From Methylobrevis albus (GTDB taxonomy: Bacteria; Pseudomonadota; Alphaproteobacteria; Rhizobiales; Pleomorphomonadaceae), in the NCBI RefSeq assembly GCF_015904235.1, contig NZ_JADZLT010000055.1, positions 62,001 to 126,000 of the forward strand: a stretch of DNA of 64,000 bases, read 5' to 3'. The notes under the pieces were generated by a model. It saw only the letters and a list, made by a program, of their open reading frames with translations. It did no database searches and had not been told where the DNA came from. Below, piece after piece: positions 1 to 9,500 of this stretch. How positions within the stretch are numbered: the first letter of the stretch is position 1; each line of letters opens with the position of its first letter. The position numbers and the translations under genes are program-made.

Positions 1-1
1 C

Positions 2-646
2 ACCGGCCTCGGCCTCTGGCTGGTCTGGCAGAAGGCGCTCGGCCCCGCGCTGAAGGCGGTCGGCGGGCGGTTGCGGGCGCCGGCGCGCCCGGCGCTGTCG
101 GCCGCCGGGGCCTTCGGTGCGCCCGCGTCCAGGTCGGGCTTTGCCTTCACCGCCGCAGCGCCGGCCACGGGCGCGGCGTCCGAGCGCGGCGCCGCGGCGC
201 TGCGGCTTCGCCCCCGGCCGGCGGCGAAGTCCGGTGGCTTTACGTGCGAGGAGGGCAGCCACGCCGACGACTGCGGCTGCGGCCACGCGCATGCGCCCGC
301 CGCGGCACAGGCCGCCGGCCGGCTCGACATCGCCAAGGCCTGGAGCGCCATCCTCGCGGTCGGGCTGCGGCCGTGCACCGGCGCACTGATCGTGCTGGTG
401 TTCGCCCTGTCGCAGGGGCACTACCTCGCCGGCGTCGGCGCGACGCTGGCGATGGGGCTCGGCACCGGGCTGACGGTGGCGGCGCTGGTGCTGGTCGCGG
501 TCTCGGCGCGCGGGCTGGCGGTGCGCTTTGCCAAGGCCGACAACGGCCGCGGCCGCCTCGTGCACCGGGCGGTCGAGATCGGCGGCGCGCTCGCGGTGCT
601 CGCCTTCGGTGCGCTCATGCTCGGCGGCGCCATCGCGGCCGCCTGA
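2..646 (+). CDS. NicO-family nickel/cobalt efflux protein, C-terminal part
   Basis: Partial gene: the frame is open from the window edge, so the N-terminus lies upstream. The visible 214 residues hold a His/Asp/Cys-rich hydrophilic segment (around EEGSHADDCGCGHAHAP) followed by hydrophobic segments containing GLRPCTGAL, typical of the second half of NicO/RcnA-type Ni2+/Co2+ exporters of the inner membrane. The His/Cys-rich loop is a plausible metal-sensing or metal-binding segment. The C-terminus ends in a membrane helix with no extension. The upstream partner genes are outside the window, so whether it exports Ni, Co or another ion cannot be decided here. Confidence 0.8.
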   Translation, partial: TGLGLWLVWQKALGPALKAVGGRLRAPARPALSAAGAFGAPASRSGFAFTAAAPATGAASERGAAALRLRPRPAAKSGGFTCEEGSHADDCGCGHAHAPAAAQAAGRLDIAKAWSAILAVGLRPCTGALIVLVFALSQGHYLAGVGATLAMGLGTGLTVAALVLVAVSARGLAVRFAKADNGRGRLVHRAVEIGGALAVLAFGALMLGGAIAAA

Positions 647-665
647 TTCCGCGAAACCTCACCGC

Positions 666-1418
666 TCAGACGCGCTTTGCGGCGCGGACCCGCGCCGCGT
701 CGCCGAAGGCGCGGAAGATCCGCGACGACGGCGTGTCGGTGGTCGCCCAGTATTCCGGATGCCACTGCACGCCGAGGGTGAAGCCCGGCGCATCGATCAC
801 CGACACCGCTTCGACGACGCCGTCGGGGGCGACGGCCTCGACCTGCAGCCGGTCCGACAGCCGGCCGACCGCCTGGCGGTGCAGCGAGTTCACCAGTACC
901 TGGTCCGATCCCAGCACCCGCCCGAGGCAGCCGCCGGGGCGGACGTCGACCGGGTGGCGGATCGAGAAGCGCTCGGCCTGGTTTTCCGACACTGGCGCGC
1001 GGTGGTCCATCACGCCGGCCTCTTCCTGGATCTCGGTGGCGAGGCTGCCGCCGAGCGCGACGTTGAGCTCCTGCATGCCGCGGCAGATGCAGAGCAGCGG
1101 CACGCCGAGCTCGATCGCGCGCAGGATGAGCGGCAGGGTGGTGGCGTCGCGGTCGCGGTCGTAGGGCTCGTTACGCGCGTCGGCGACGGCGCCGTAGAGC
1201 TCCGGCCAGACGTTGGAGCGCGAGCCGGTGCAGACGAGGCCGTCGGCCCGGCCGAGCAGGGCGTCGAGGTCGAGACGGTCGCCGAACGACGGCACGATCA
1301 CCGGCATCACCTCGGCCCGGTCGACGAGTGCCGAGAGATAGGTCGACGGGGCGGCGTGCCAGACATAGCCGTCGACGGGCTTCACGTCGGAGGAGACCAG
1401 CACCAGCGGGGTGTCCAT
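666..1418 (-). CDS. Class I glutamine amidotransferase-like hydrolase (PuuD/peptidase C26 type)
   Basis: A protein of 250 residues resembling gamma-glutamyl-gamma-aminobutyrate hydrolase and related C26 enzymes, which cleave gamma-glutamyl bonds in polyamine or amino-acid catabolism. The nucleophile elbow is CICRGMQ (Cys in the usual G/I-C-R-G-x-Q setting), and the catalytic His-Glu pair is in GVQWHPEY near the C-terminus. The start at MDTPLV is preferred because AGGAA lies about ten bases upstream and homologues begin near here; the longer open frame is shadow. It is convergent with the NicO gene and has no polyamine genes around it, so the true substrate is open. Confidence 0.85.
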   Translation of the reverse strand: MDTPLVLVSSDVKPVDGYVWHAAPSTYLSALVDRAEVMPVIVPSFGDRLDLDALLGRADGLVCTGSRSNVWPELYGAVADARNEPYDRDRDATTLPLILRAIELGVPLLCICRGMQELNVALGGSLATEIQEEAGVMDHRAPVSENQAERFSIRHPVDVRPGGCLGRVLGSDQVLVNSLHRQAVGRLSDRLQVEAVAPDGVVEAVSVIDAPGFTLGVQWHPEYWATTDTPSSRIFRAFGDAARVRAAKRV

Positions 1419-1764
1419 GCCTTGCCGTTCCTGAATTGTCGGTCGCTTGCGGGATGGGGGCGTATACGCCAATCCGCGCCGCCGCGACAGGGGGTGACGC
1501 GCGACCCCGCCGCGTTGCGGGCGCATAGGACCTTCGTCGTAGGCCGCCGGATCGCCGCGGACAATCGCAGCGGGCAACCCTTGTCACTCCACGGGGATTC
1601 GGCTTAAGTCGCGACGGGATTTCACGTCGGAACGACATGGCGGAGGCGAACGGGGAACAATCCCCGGACCGCGCAGAACCCCATCCGCACACGGGAACGG
1701 CGATTTTCAGAATATCCGCCGCCCGCGCCGGATCGCGGACATCAACTTGGTTTGGGAGGACATC
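1419..1764. other. Divergent intergenic region
   Basis: About 346 bases separate the amidotransferase-like gene (leftward) from the TRAP binding-protein gene (rightward). It must hold both promoters. No convincing gene, RNA or repeat was seen. A strong ribosome binding site, GGGAGGA at 1754-1760, belongs to the rightward gene. Confidence 0.5.
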
Positions 1765-2871
<1,107 letters not shown>

Positions 2872-2896
2872 GAGACTGCTCCGTATTGAACGGAAG

Positions 2897-2932
2897 CGGC
2901 CGGTGGGGATGACCTCGCCGGCCGTTTTTTTT
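2897..2932 (+). terminator. Rho-independent terminator of the TRAP binding-protein gene
   Basis: A stem CGGCCGG (2897-2903) pairs with CCGGCCG (2918-2924) and is followed directly by eight T residues (2925-2932). It lies 25 bases after the stop codon. Confidence 0.85.
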
Positions 2933-2959
2933 GTCGGGGTGGTGTGGGCGGTGAGGCTG

Positions 2960-3142
2960 CTACCCCTCCCGACCCCGCCTTTGGCGGGGCCACCCTCCCC
3001 ACAAGGGGGAGGGATGTCGACGCGGCAGACCCGCAATTCTACTGCAGTCGCTTGTTCTGGCTGAAAGGCAAGGCGCCGGTCGGATCGTATCCCTCCCCCT
3101 CGTGGGGAGGGTGGCCCCGCGAAGCGGGGTCGGGAGGGGTAG
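2960..3142. repeat. Paired inverted intergenic repeat, family A
   Basis: A roughly 54-base arm at 2960-3014 (begins CTACCCCTCCCGACCCCGCC) recurs almost perfectly in inverted orientation at 3090-3142, around about 75 unrelated bases. Each arm also contains a smaller hairpin (CCCCGCC/GGCGGGG). It sits between convergent genes and resembles the dispersed palindromic elements of Rhizobiales genomes. Confidence 0.85.
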
Positions 3143-3189
3143 CAGCGGCGCGGCATCACCAACCTCGCCGCCAACCGCCCCCGTCCCCC

Positions 3190-5199
3190 TCACGCCGCCG
3201 TCGTCTCTTCCTCTTCTTCCTCGTCCTCGTCGTCGCCGAGGCTGTCCAGGAACGCCCGGGCATGTGCGGCGAGGAAGGCGTGGGCGTCTTCCTTGCGCTC
3301 GAAGACGTGCGGGGCGAGGCCGCGCTTGGAGAGGGCTTCCTGCATCTTGAGGCGGAGGAAGGCGCTGGTGGCGTAGCGGGTGGTGGTCGCGTAGTGGTGC
3401 TCGAGCAGGTACTCGATCATCGCGGCGTAGTCGTCGTAGAGGTGCTCGGCGATCTTGAAGCCGTCATGGTTGACCACCGAGTTCACCCGGCGGCCGGCGC
3501 GGACGCAAGCGTCGACCAGCACGGTGCGCAGGTCGTCGATGTCGGCCTTGGTGCGGCAGCTCCAGCCCTCGAGGTTGAGGAACAGGATGTTGCGGTCGGC
3601 GTCGTAGCTGACGCGCTCGGAGAGCTTCAGGTTGAGCAGCTCGTCTTTGAGCTCCATCGGCTCGTCGCGGAAGATGCGCGCGTCCATCTGGACCGGCTTG
3701 CGGATGATCGGCCGGAAATCCATGTGGGCGAGGATGTCTCGCTCGATGTCGATGCCGGGGGCGACCTCGATGAGTTCGAGCCCCTCGGGGGTGAGCTCGA
3801 AGACGCAGCGCTCGGTGACGTAGATCACCGGCTGGCCGCGGGTGCGGGCGAAGCTGCCCGAGAAGGTGATCTGCTCGACCGCGGTGATGAACTTGCGCGC
3901 CCGGCCTTCCTTGACGATGACGAGCTTGCCGTCCTCGATCGCCACCTCGAGGCCGCCGGCGGTGAAGGTGCCGGCGAAGACGACGCAGCGGGCGTTCTGG
4001 CTGATGTTGATGAAGCCGCCGCAGCCGTTGAGCCGGCCGCCGAACTTCGAGGTGTTGACGTTGCCCTCGACGTCGCACTCGGCCATGCCGAGGCAGGTCA
4101 TGTCGAGGCCGCCGCCGTCGTAGAAATCGAACATCTGGTTCTGGTCGATGATGCAGTCGGCATTCGCCGCCGAGCCGAAGCTCGAGCCGCTGGCGAGCAC
4201 GCCGCCAACCGCGCCGGCCTCGGTGGTGAGGGTGATGAAGGGCGTGATGCGCTCCTCGGCGGCGACCGAGGAGATGCCCTCCGGCGCGCCGACGCCGAGG
4301 TTGACGACGCCGTTCGGCGGCAGCTCGAAGGCGGCGCGGCGGGCGATGATCTTGCGCTCGTTGAGCGGGAGCTTGGCGAGCGAGGTGACGGGCACGCGGA
4401 TCTCGCCCGACAGCGCGGCGTTGTACTCGGTGCCGTAGTTCATGCGGTGGTTCACCGCCGTGTCGGCGACGACGACGCAGTCGACCAGAATGCCGGGGAC
4501 GCGGACGTCCTTCGGCTTCAGCGAGCCGTCCTCGACGATGCGCTCGACCTGCGCGATGACGATGCCGCCGTTGTTCTTTGCAGCCATCGCCTGGGCGAGG
4601 CTGTCGAGGGTCAGCGCCTCCTTCTCCATGCTGAGATTGCCGGAGGGGTCGGCGCTGGTGCCGCGGATGAAGGCGACGTCGATCTTGGTCGCGGTGTAGA
4701 ACAGCCACTCCTCGCCGTCGACCTCGACCAGCTTGACGATGTCGGTGCTGGTGAGCTCGTTGACGCGGCCGCCGCCGTGGCGCGGATCGACATAGGTGTG
4801 CAGGCCGACCTTGGAGAACAGGCCAGGCTGGCCGGCGGCGCAGGCGCGGTAGAGCTGCGAGATGACGCCCTGGGGCAGGTTGTAGCCGAGGATGCGGTTT
4901 TCCTGCGCGGCCTGCGCCACCTTGGGCATGCGGCCGAAGTTGGCGGCGATCACCTTGCGCAGCAGGCCGTCGTGGTGGAAGCGGCCGGTGCCGAGGCCTT
5001 TGCTGTCGCCGGCGCCGGCGGTCATGATCAGGGTGAGGTCGCGCGGGGCGCCGGTCTCGACATAGCGGCGCTCGAGGGCGGCGTGCAGCGCCTCGGGAAT
5101 GCAGCTCTGGACGAAGCCGGTGGTGGTGACGACGTCGCCCTCGCTGATCAGCGCGATCGCGTCGTCGGCCGAGATCACCTTGTTCTTCTTCATCGCCAT
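3190..5199 (-). CDS. Acyl-CoA:acetate/3-ketoacid CoA-transferase with C-terminal extension
   Basis: A protein of 669 residues related to propionate CoA-transferase and E. coli YdiF, which move CoA between short-chain acyl-CoAs and free acids through a glutamyl-CoA intermediate. The alpha-like half (about 1-280) and beta-like half (about 285-520) are fused in one chain. The catalytic glutamate is expected at E327 in TTEAGAVGG. The family is normally about 520-540 residues; here about 130 more follow (from roughly LKLSERVSYD), ending in the acidic tail GDDEDEEEEEE. The start MAMKKN is the first Met; MKK two codons on is also possible. It stands alone. The PHB depolymerase gene elsewhere in the window makes a role in acyl-CoA or polyester metabolism reasonable. 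Confidence 0.88.
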   Translation of the reverse strand: MAMKKNKVISADDAIALISEGDVVTTTGFVQSCIPEALHAALERRYVETGAPRDLTLIMTAGAGDSKGLGTGRFHHDGLLRKVIAANFGRMPKVAQAAQENRILGYNLPQGVISQLYRACAAGQPGLFSKVGLHTYVDPRHGGGRVNELTSTDIVKLVEVDGEEWLFYTATKIDVAFIRGTSADPSGNLSMEKEALTLDSLAQAMAAKNNGGIVIAQVERIVEDGSLKPKDVRVPGILVDCVVVADTAVNHRMNYGTEYNAALSGEIRVPVTSLAKLPLNERKIIARRAAFELPPNGVVNLGVGAPEGISSVAAEERITPFITLTTEAGAVGGVLASGSSFGSAANADCIIDQNQMFDFYDGGGLDMTCLGMAECDVEGNVNTSKFGGRLNGCGGFINISQNARCVVFAGTFTAGGLEVAIEDGKLVIVKEGRARKFITAVEQITFSGSFARTRGQPVIYVTERCVFELTPEGLELIEVAPGIDIERDILAHMDFRPIIRKPVQMDARIFRDEPMELKDELLNLKLSERVSYDADRNILFLNLEGWSCRTKADIDDLRTVLVDACVRAGRRVNSVVNHDGFKIAEHLYDDYAAMIEYLLEHHYATTTRYATSAFLRLKMQEALSKRGLAPHVFERKEDAHAFLAAHARAFLDSLGDDEDEEEEEETTAA

Positions 5200-5448
5200 G
5201 CCGTATCCCCCGTCCGCCCTGTTCCGCTTGCCGGCGCCGGCGCAGCCGAGCGCGCCCCCGGAGGCGCCGCTCGACTTTCGTCGTAGCCGAAAAGTACTTG
5301 GCCGGCCGGTCGCGGCGCAACGGGCTGGCCTATGGCGAAGCGCCGCGGATGACGGCGCCCGGGCAGCGCGAATTGCCGCACGGGATCGGGGTGGGGGTGG
5401 TGCCGATAGGCGCGGGCGATGGACCGCGGCCGCGGCCGGCGCGCGAGG

Positions 5449-6120
5449 TCAGGAGGCCGGGGCGGCGAAGTCCGGCGACAGGGCGGCGATCGCCTCGCGC
5501 ACGAGGCCGGCGAGGCCGTCCGGGTCGGGCAGTTCCTCGGTGATGAAGATCAGCCGGCCGGCCGGATCGATCAGATAGGCGCGGGCGGCGTGGATGTCGG
5601 CACCGTCGTCGCGAGCCCCCAGCGCATCGAGCAGGGGCCCGAGGTCGGCGAGCGCCGGCCGGGCGGCGCGCCAGCTCGCCGGCGCCTCGAACTGGCGCAG
5701 CCAGCCGGCGAGCACGCGCGGATTGTCGCCGATCGGGTCGATGCTGACCGAGAGCAGCCGGACCGGCACACCGTCCAGCGCCGCGGCGGCGCGCTGGAAC
5801 AAGACGCCCTGGATCGGGCAGGTGGTGGCGCAGCCGGCGAACATCGTCTGGAGCAGGGTCCAGCCGTCGGCGGTCTCGGCGGCGAGGTTCGTTTCGGTGC
5901 CGTCGTCGAGGGTGAGCGCGACCTCGGGCAGCGCGCGCGGCGGCTCGATGCGGCCGAACGGCAGATGCCCCTCGGCGGGCTTCGCGGCCGCGGCCGGCAG
6001 CGTCGGCAGGCCGGGGCGCGCGTCGCCGAGGCCGGCGAAGGCGGCGCCGAGCACCGCGACGACCGCAACGACCAGCGCGGCGAGGACGAGATGGCGGGGG
6101 GAGGGGCGCTTCGCCGTCAT
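5449..6120 (-). CDS. SCO1/SenC-family copper chaperone
   Basis: A protein of 223 residues with one N-terminal membrane anchor (about 10-30) and a periplasmic thioredoxin-fold domain. The copper ligands of the family are all present: C97 and C101 in GCATTC (CxxxC) and H177 in DIHAARAYLIDP. Sco proteins deliver copper to cytochrome oxidase CuA and, in Streptomyces, to a galactose-oxidase-like enzyme. Here it is the last gene of a three-gene operon that begins with such an enzyme; its ATG overlaps the stop of the preceding cytochrome gene by four bases. No cytochrome oxidase genes are nearby, so metallation of the copper-radical domain is the likely job (inference). Confidence 0.88.
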   Translation of the reverse strand: MTAKRPSPRHLVLAALVVAVVAVLGAAFAGLGDARPGLPTLPAAAAKPAEGHLPFGRIEPPRALPEVALTLDDGTETNLAAETADGWTLLQTMFAGCATTCPIQGVLFQRAAAALDGVPVRLLSVSIDPIGDNPRVLAGWLRQFEAPASWRAARPALADLGPLLDALGARDDGADIHAARAYLIDPAGRLIFITEELPDPDGLAGLVREAIAALSPDFAAPAS

Positions 6121-6560
6121 CCGCGGTCCTTCAGAAAGGTCCAGAGCGCGGCGCAGTCGGCGTCGTCGATCGCAAAGCGCGGCATCGTCCGGCTGGTCAT
6201 CACCTGGGCGGGGTCGATCCCCGTCCGCAACAGCGTGCAGAAGCTGTCGGCGGCGTAGACGTAGTCGGGGCCGCCGCGCCGGGACCGCGGCACGGACAGC
6301 ACCGCGCGGCCGAGCACCGGCACCTTGCGGTTGCCGGTCGCCTCCGTGCGCGGCGCGTCGTGGCAGCCGGCGCAGCCGAGCACGGCGGCGGGCATCGCCT
6401 CGCCATGGCCGGCGATGCGGCCCGAGAGCGGCGCGTGGCCGTGGTAGAGCGCATAGCCCTTCAGCCACGGGGCGGCCTGCGTCGCGCCGACGGCGGCGAG
6501 GCCGAGCGTCCCGGCGGCAAGGCCGATCGCCCACAGCAAGGCGGTGCGGCGCCGGCGCAT
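6117..6560 (-). CDS. Mono-heme c-type cytochrome
   Basis: A protein of 147 residues with an N-terminal signal or anchor (MRRRRTALLWAIGLAAG..., Ala-rich to about residue 30) and one heme-binding motif, CAGCH at residues 63-67. A Met in TSRTMPRF may be the distal ligand. The motif sits about 60 residues in, after a hydrophilic segment, so this is not a minimal cytochrome c. It is translationally coupled to both neighbours by ATGA overlaps (6117-6120 and 6557-6562 region). A small periplasmic electron carrier between the upstream oxidase/cytochrome fusion and the respiratory chain fits the context, but this is inference. Confidence 0.85.
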   Translation of the reverse strand: MRRRRTALLWAIGLAAGTLGLAAVGATQAAPWLKGYALYHGHAPLSGRIAGHGEAMPAAVLGCAGCHDAPRTEATGNRKVPVLGRAVLSVPRSRRGGPDYVYAADSFCTLLRTGIDPAQVMTSRTMPRFAIDDADCAALWTFLKDRG

Positions 6561-9500
6561 CAGGGCGTGCCGCCGAGTTCGCGCAGATAGGCGGCGAGGT
6601 TGGCGCGGTCGGTCGCCGAGATGCTCTGGCCGTGCGCGGTGATCGCCGCCTCGATGGTCGGGGCGGAGCCGTCGTGCAGGTAGGGCGCTGTGGCGAAGAG
6701 GCCGAACAGCGTCGGCGTGTCGATGCCGGTCAGCGTGCCGCCGAGCCGCTTGCCCGAGGACGGCTTCAGCGTGCCGATGTCGCGGATGCCGTTGGCGCCG
6801 GTGCTGTTGGTCAGCCGGTTGCCGGCGTGGCAGGTGGTGCAGCCGAGCCGGGTGAAGGCGGCCTTGCCGGCGGTTCCGGCCGTCGTCAGGCTGCCGTTCG
6901 CATTGCGCCAGGGGCTGTCGGGGAAGGTGGCGAGGCTGGTGACATAGGCGGCGAGGGCGTCGAGGTCGGCGGAGTGACCGGCCTTCTTGGCACCGAGCGG
7001 CTTCGCCCGGGTGCTGACGCGGAACTTCGCCTCGTCCATCAGGCCGGTGCCGCCGGCGAAGCTGCGGATCTGGCCCTCGAAGTCCTGCACCTCGTCGAAG
7101 TTGGCGCTCCAGTGCAGGAAGCCGTGCCCCATGCCGCGGCGGCCGACCAGGCTGATCGTGTTGCGCAAGCCCTCGCCGACGCCGGTGAAGTCCCAGGTGC
7201 GGCCGTCGTCCGCGGCGCCGTCGTGGCAGGCGGCGCAGCTCAGATAGCCGTCGCGGGCAAGGCGCGGGTCGGCGGCGTCGTAGAACAGCTGCTTGCCGCG
7301 CAGCACGGTGGGATCGAGCGTCTCGGCGGCGATCGAGGGCACGGTGGCGAGCACCGTCACCTGCCGGCGGCCCTGCTGCACCAGCGGCTTCAGGTCGACG
7401 ATGCTGACGGTGCGGTCCATGAAGTTCGCGACGTAGAGCGTCAGCCCGTCCGGCGTGATGCCGAGGTCGGACGGGGCACGCCCGACGCCGAAGCGGAACA
7501 GTTCGCGCGCGGCCACCGGATCGACCACCGCCACCTCGCGGCTGGTCTGCAGGGCGACGAACAGGAAGGCGCCGCTCGGATGGAACAGGGCGGCGCTGGC
7601 GACGCCCGAGTTGTCGAGATCGACGCGGGCCGACGGGACTTCCTGTCCGGTGACGAGGTCGATCTTGGAAACGATGGCGCGGACGGAGGTCTGGAAGTCG
7701 AGATCCTGGCCGTCGCGCAGGCGGCCGCGCTTGATGTTGTCCTGCTTCGAGGGCACCCAGGCGGTCTTGCCGTCCGGGGCGATCGCCGCGGCGCCGAGAT
7801 AGTTCGGGATGCCGCGCGCCGAGACTTCGCTGTCGGCGGCCTCGGAATGGCGCAGCACGTAGGTCGCGGTCACGGTGCCGCTGAGATCGACGGTGACGAC
7901 CTCGCCGCCGACCGGCCGGCCGGCGCTGTCGACGGTGCGGACATTGGCGGTCGCCTCGCCGGGCAGCGGCGGGGTGACGAAGCGCGAGATCAGTACGCGA
8001 GAGTTGTCGGCGGTCGCCGTGATGTGGCGCGGCGAGGTGCCGATCGCGGCGTCGGCGACATAGGCGCCGTCGCCGGCGATCAGGGCGACCTTGCCGAGCG
8101 CTTCCAGCGTCACCACGCCGTCCTGCGCGGTGCCGATGAAGACGAGGCCGTGCGGGCGCGAGGCGCGCGGCAGTCGGATCGTCTGCTTCACCTTCATCGT
8201 CGCCGGGCTGATGACGCTGATCGTGGCGCTGTCGCGGTTGACGACCCAGAAGTCGCCGTTGCCGCGGCGGGCGATGCTGACCGGGCGCTTGCCGACGGGG
8301 ATCACGCGATGGAACTTGTTCGAGCCGAGGTAGACGATGCCGACGCTGTCGTTGTCCGGATTGGCGACCCAGACCCGCGGCGTGCCGCCGGGCGCGGTGT
8401 CGTAGGCCATGCCGCTCGACGTCGCGGCGCGCGCGGTGCCCGAGACCGGGCGCGCGACCGCCTGCACGAAGCGATAGGTCGCGATGCGGCCGTCGGACGC
8501 CTTCATCCGCAAGGTGACGTCATAGGTGCCGGGCTGGGCGAAGACGGTGGTGCCGACGGAGTTGGAGCGGTAGGGCGTCACGGCGGTGCCGTTGCCGAAG
8601 TCCCACGAGACGGTGGCGCCCTTGCCGTTGCTGATCACCGGGGCATAGCGGACGCTGGCGCCGACGTCGGCGATGCCGACCGCGAGCGATTTCACCGAGG
8701 GCAAGGTCAGCGTGATCGAGAAGTTCGCGGTGGCGGTTGCCGCGAGGCCGCGCGAATCCGTCACCGTGATCCGGGCCTGCGAGGTACCGGCGGCCGTCGG
8801 CGTGCCCGAGATGCGGCCGGTGCCGCTGTTGATCGACAGGCCGGCGGGCAGGCCGCTCGCGGCGAAGCCGACGGCGTCGCCGTCCGGGTCGCTCGCCCGG
8901 ACCTGGACGGAGAGGGCGGTGCCGGTGCCGGCGAAGACCGGTGCGATCGCCTCGATCACCGGGGGATTGTTGACCGGCGTCGGCGTGCCGAACACCTCGA
9001 CTTCCGCGATGTTGAGATAGTCGAGGCGCGGCAACTGCACCCGGACGAAGCGGGCCGAGACGTCGCCGGGCACCGTGAGGTTCGACGGGATCGGGCTGTC
9101 GCCGAGGGTGCGGGTCGTGACCGAGGCGTCGGCGGCGAGGTCGGCGAAGCTGCGCCCGGTCATGTCGGCGGCGGAGAAGAACAGCTTCGCGTCGTAGAGG
9201 CGCACGGTGCAGCAGTCGGTGCGGTTCCAGATCCGGACGCGGTCGATGTCGGTGAGCGCGCCGAGGTCGACCTGCCACCAGTCGTTGGCGGCGGTGCCGC
9301 CGGTGTGGGCGACGGAGCCGGCGGAATAGACGCCGTTGGTGTTGCCGTCCACCGCGCGGCCGGGACCAGCGCCTTCGAACAGTGACGACTGGCTCGCCGC
9401 CTTGCCGACGGCGACGTTGACCGCCGGCATGGCGCCGGGGGCGAACAGCTGCGCCGCGGGGATGGCGGTGAACTCGGCGTCGCCGGGCAGCGACCAGCCG

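Noticed and set aside
5594-9385. Long plus-strand frame opposite the copper-oxidase operon
   Set aside because: Antisense shadow: repetitive Arg/Ala/Gly composition, no domain and no ribosome site, while the minus strand encodes recognisable proteins.
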